NCBI GenBank assembly: GCA_039027435.1
Contig: JBCCKF010000007.1
Span: forward strand, 62,001 to 126,000
DNA: 64,000 nucleotides
Origin: CALBPI01 sp039027435
GTDB lineage: Bacteria; Pseudomonadota; Gammaproteobacteria; Steroidobacterales; Woeseiaceae
Direction of reading: 5' to 3'
Under the pieces are notes generated by a model. It was not told the origin of the DNA, did not search any database, and saw only the letters and a program-made list of their open reading frames with translations. A program made the position numbers and the translations under genes. This document shows positions 61,452 to 64,000 of the stretch, in pieces. Every line of letters begins with the position of its first letter. Positions within the stretch are counted from its first letter, which is position 1.

Positions 61452-61576
61452 GTCCTCTTTTCGGTGCTGAAGACGCTACCTTGCTTTTCGACTATTCCTG
61501 TTATACACCGCTTCGTGTATCGCATTGCGTCCAATTTCTCCCGGTGGGCGCCGGGCATCACACGAACTCAGGAATC

Positions 61577-61951
61577 ATGATGACTGTTTCGAATCTTCGC
61601 GAAGCTGCTGCGGCATGCCAGGAACTCTGGTCACCCCGTGTTATAGCCGATATCAACAACACGGCAGTCAAGGTCGCGCGGATAGAAGGCGAGTTTGTTT
61701 GGCACTCGCACGAACAAGAGGACGAGGCATTTCTTGTTCTTTCCGGAGAACTGACTATTCGCTATCGAGATCGCGACGATGTGGTGCTCGCAGCGGGTGA
61801 TCTGCATGTCGTGCCTCGAGGAATCGAGCACTGTCCTCACGCACCGGAAGAGTGCCTTATTGTTTTGATTGAGCAAAACTCTACGGCTCACACCGGTAAG
61901 GTTCAGTCGGCGCTAACTCGCTCCATCGAAGAGCAACGTGGCTCGCAGTAG
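61577..61951 (+). CDS. Cupin-domain protein
   Basis: ATG 61577 is chosen: AGGA is just upstream and the upstream codons do not resemble the family. The ~124-residue product is a single cupin with VWHSHEQEDEAFLVLSGEL and AGDLHVVPRGIEHCPH giving His/Glu metal ligands. No signal peptide, so cytoplasmic. Substrate unknown. Confidence 0.85.
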   Translation: MMTVSNLREAAAACQELWSPRVIADINNTAVKVARIEGEFVWHSHEQEDEAFLVLSGELTIRYRDRDDVVLAAGDLHVVPRGIEHCPHAPEECLIVLIEQNSTAHTGKVQSALTRSIEEQRGSQ

Positions 61952-61976
61952 ATTGTTTCGTGGTTTCCGGTCAACC

Positions 61977-63056
61977 ATGAACCAGAGAGGTCTGTACCGC
62001 TGGATACATCTGATTGTACTCGCGACGTTGCTACTATCGGCAACCGGTTGCGGATCAACGACGACCCGTAAGCAGCAACCCACATTCCCCGACCGTATCG
62101 AAGGGTCGGCTCCGGTAGGCATACATGTTGTGACGGTGGAATTCTCTGACCGAATCCGGGTTAGCGCGTCACAACGACAGGGGGATGAATTCATCGGCGC
62201 CTTGTTCGGCGGCTTGGCTGGCGCCGTCGTTGTGTCGATTGTTCAGAATGCAAACAACGACCAGAATGAGACCGTCGCCGGGATTGCAGAACAAATTCTT
62301 AGCGACCGATTTGCGTCGTTCGATTTCGACGCTTACATCGCGTCGTTTCACGGAGCCCTGAACGCTGGCGAGCAGTGGAGCATAACGGGACGCACGAACG
62401 GCGTAAGTTTGGAGAATGTACGAACAGCCGTCGAAGCCGCGTTGTCGACGACCGATACCGACTACGTCGTTGTGCTTTCGGGAGACCTTGTCCTTGGCGA
62501 GGCATTGGAGCAACTTCAGGTTGGCATCGCCCAGTCCGCGTATTCGAAGTCGGCTGAAGAAGATGAAGCCGGCAATCTGATACCCACTCTTGAGCGACGC
62601 TTGGTCGTCTATACGCGAAAGCGACCGCTAGAGTTCCGGCGAATGACGGATGAAGATCGGGCGGAGTTGTCTGCAGTCGTTCGGCGTGAAACTGAAGCGT
62701 TGCTGCAGGATGATTCTGCCAACCGAGTCCGTGTTGCACTAAGAGGGCAAAAGCAGCTACGTGAGCTTGAGGAAGCACGGATGATTCCGCTTATGAAAGC
62801 TTTCGAGGAGAGCTGGACTGTCGAGTTGCTTGACACTGTCCTGACGGAAGCCACACCGGTCATGCAGGCCATGCTGGAATTCGATTGGGGTGAGAATCGC
62901 ACACTGAACTTCCCCAACACTCGGACGCCCAAATTCTCTGTCGAAATCGATGGTAAGCGACGTGTCAGAGAGGGCGTCAAGCTAGGCAGTGTCGACGATT
63001 ACACGATCCTGGTTGAACGGCGTAGTGACTATGCGGCGATTCCGAAGCGGCGGTAG
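61977..63056 (+). CDS. Lipoprotein, function unknown (second of a related pair)
   Basis: ATG 61977 gives a lipoprotein signal (HLIVLATLLLSATGC, lipobox ATGC). About 359 residues. A glycine-rich segment GALFGGLAGAVVVSI near 75 and TDYVVVLSGDLVLGEALEQL match the position of those in the lipoprotein at 57730, so I infer a distant paralogue. C-terminal part is basic. Function unknown. Confidence 0.65.
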   Translation: MNQRGLYRWIHLIVLATLLLSATGCGSTTTRKQQPTFPDRIEGSAPVGIHVVTVEFSDRIRVSASQRQGDEFIGALFGGLAGAVVVSIVQNANNDQNETVAGIAEQILSDRFASFDFDAYIASFHGALNAGEQWSITGRTNGVSLENVRTAVEAALSTTDTDYVVVLSGDLVLGEALEQLQVGIAQSAYSKSAEEDEAGNLIPTLERRLVVYTRKRPLEFRRMTDEDRAELSAVVRRETEALLQDDSANRVRVALRGQKQLRELEEARMIPLMKAFEESWTVELLDTVLTEATPVMQAMLEFDWGENRTLNFPNTRTPKFSVEIDGKRRVREGVKLGSVDDYTILVERRSDYAAIPKRR

Positions 63057-63099
63057 CAAGCGGATTGAGTCAACCCGTCACGCGAACCTGACGTCCTGC

Positions 63100-64000
63100 T
63101 CAGCCCATCGCCAACAGCTTTTTCCCAAACCTGGCGAGCTTCCCGCTGCCGGTGACGCAACTGAGGAATTCGATGGCTAGCTCGTCGGTAAGCGGCGAGT
63201 CGAGCGCCACCGAGAGTTCATAAAGCAGCTCCACCAAACCACCTAAGTCTCTTGCCGGCTTCTTTGGATCGTGACGCAAACTACCCGCAATCACGTCCCG
63301 AATTACAGCCTTGTGTTTTCTGGAGCATGAGCTGATCTCCGAAAACGATTTGGTCCAACGACGGGGCGGCGGAACTCTGCTTGGCAAATAGGTTTCCATA
63401 GCCTTTCGAAGGCCTTCGATATCCAGCCTATCCTCAGCGATGGTCACGATCGCCGCGTCCATGGCGACACTTCTTATCGCCGTGTCCTTGCTAGCGAGCC
63501 CAAGCAATAACAGTCCCGCCCCTGCTGTACCCACATCAACATGCTGGCGCAACATCGGCTCAAAAAAACCACAGCACGGATTGTTGGCAAGCGGCTGATC
63601 AGTCACGTCACAGTGTATGCCATTAGCGAAAAAAGGCTCCTGATGGAGCGGCCAAACCGTAGATGTCCAACGAATCATATTGATGCTACCGCCGCAGACA
63701 CCTATAAAGCGGAGACTGCGTGAATCTGAGAGATGAAATAGCGTCGTCAAGAACGACATAGGTACGTCCGCTTCCACCTTTGGTTCTACAAATACACTGG
63801 GAAAGCCCCAGTTGTAGTGCTCCGAGAAACCAACGTTGAATCGGGCAACGGTACCTGCATCGGGTAAACCGCGCCCAAAGCATTTCTTGATTTCAGAGTG
63901 ATCGGTGTAGGGCTGTCGTGCGGCCCAGGCAGCAATCCATAATCCGTCGGTCTTACCCAGCTCGGATTCGCCGCCAAGTGCAAAAGCGAGTGCACGTTCG
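63100..64000 (-). CDS. Hypothetical protein, truncated at right edge
   Basis: The frame on the minus strand is open from the TAG near 63100 to the window end, continuing without a stop beyond GTG 63777; the visible part is ~300 C-terminal residues. The part outside 63777 reads as ordinary protein (GGESELGKTDGLWIAAWAA) and contains a GK(T)-like stretch. It is probably a larger enzyme or ATP/GTP-dependent protein, but no family is certain. Confidence 0.6.
   Translation of the reverse strand, partial: ERALAFALGGESELGKTDGLWIAAWAARQPYTDHSEIKKCFGRGLPDAGTVARFNVGFSEHYNWGFPSVFVEPKVEADVPMSFLTTLFHLSDSRSLRFIGVCGGSINMIRWTSTVWPLHQEPFFANGIHCDVTDQPLANNPCCGFFEPMLRQHVDVGTAGAGLLLLGLASKDTAIRSVAMDAAIVTIAEDRLDIEGLRKAMETYLPSRVPPPRRWTKSFSEISSCSRKHKAVIRDVIAGSLRHDPKKPARDLGGLVELLYELSVALDSPLTDELAIEFLSCVTGSGKLARFGKKLLAMG

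Noticed and set aside
1..64000. CRISPR array
   Set aside because: No regularly spaced direct repeats of CRISPR size and no cas genes; the only regular repeats are the 11-bp operator series.

Overview
The window looks like chromosome from a free-living, probably marine gammaproteobacterium, perhaps in or near Xanthomonadales, Woeseiales or Wenzhouxiangella. This is inferred from repeated pairs of an ECF sigma factor with a TPR serine/threonine kinase, CadC-like winged-helix/TolB/TPR regulators, many lipoproteins and signal-peptide proteins, CCA-encoding tRNA genes and moderately high GC. Most genes are ordinary single-copy functions, and I see no IS element, CRISPR array or complete prophage.

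Layout. 1-7.5 kb: the end of a sulfatase, a lipase-like hydrolase, then a Gly-rich lipoprotein, TPR kinase and ECF sigma factor. 7.5-13.5 kb: a large periplasmic TPR protein, a secreted cupin, a DUF2341 surface protein and a DUF4920 protein. 13.6-16.6 kb: a secreted protein divergent from a CadC-like regulator, a module repeated at 40.1-43.1 kb. 16.6-22.7 kb: the accessory element described below. 22.9-28.1 kb: an ACP-transacylase-like protein, a fused E1 alpha/beta dehydrogenase and a vanadium haloperoxidase. 28-40 kb: a metalloprotease-like lipoprotein, a thioesterase, a TonB-dependent-receptor-like protein, LysR, MAPEG and DoxX-like proteins, FadH, MarR and RhlE. 43-51 kb: a tightly overlapping run with an alcohol dehydrogenase, thioesterase, LD-carboxypeptidase, Tat-exported flavin oxidoreductase and three exported proteins. 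50.9-56.7 kb: a second lipoprotein/ECF/kinase module. 56.9-64 kb: a nucleotidyltransferase, two related lipoproteins, a TSP3-repeat protein, a small metal-binding protein, a cupin and an incomplete gene running off the right edge.

The standout is 17.04-20.95 kb. A near-consensus sigma-70 promoter, preceded by two palindromic sites beside an XRE-type regulator gene, drives a short leader ending in a strong intrinsic terminator. Just beyond lies an exact ribosomal-operon BoxA antitermination site. After it come eleven cloverleaf tRNA genes (Tyr, Ala, Trp, Asp, Leu x4, Asn, His) plus tRNA fragments, two long hairpin-rich segments that look like a large structured non-coding RNA, and a slipin (SPFH) gene, all in one orientation. 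The whole block is enclosed by a 23-bp inverted repeat, one arm overlapping BoxA and the other just after the last tRNA. The two arms can pair in RNA with only G-U wobbles, exactly as leader-trailer stems do in precursor rRNA. An HNH endonuclease gene and a protein of unknown function with an EIQSDW motif follow at once. I read this as an rRNA-operon-like unit that makes unusual tRNAs, a big structured RNA and a membrane scaffold protein together. A role in stress, tRNA damage or phage conflict is inference. (Correction to the count above: ten full cloverleaves are listed individually, with two further tRNA-like remnants.)
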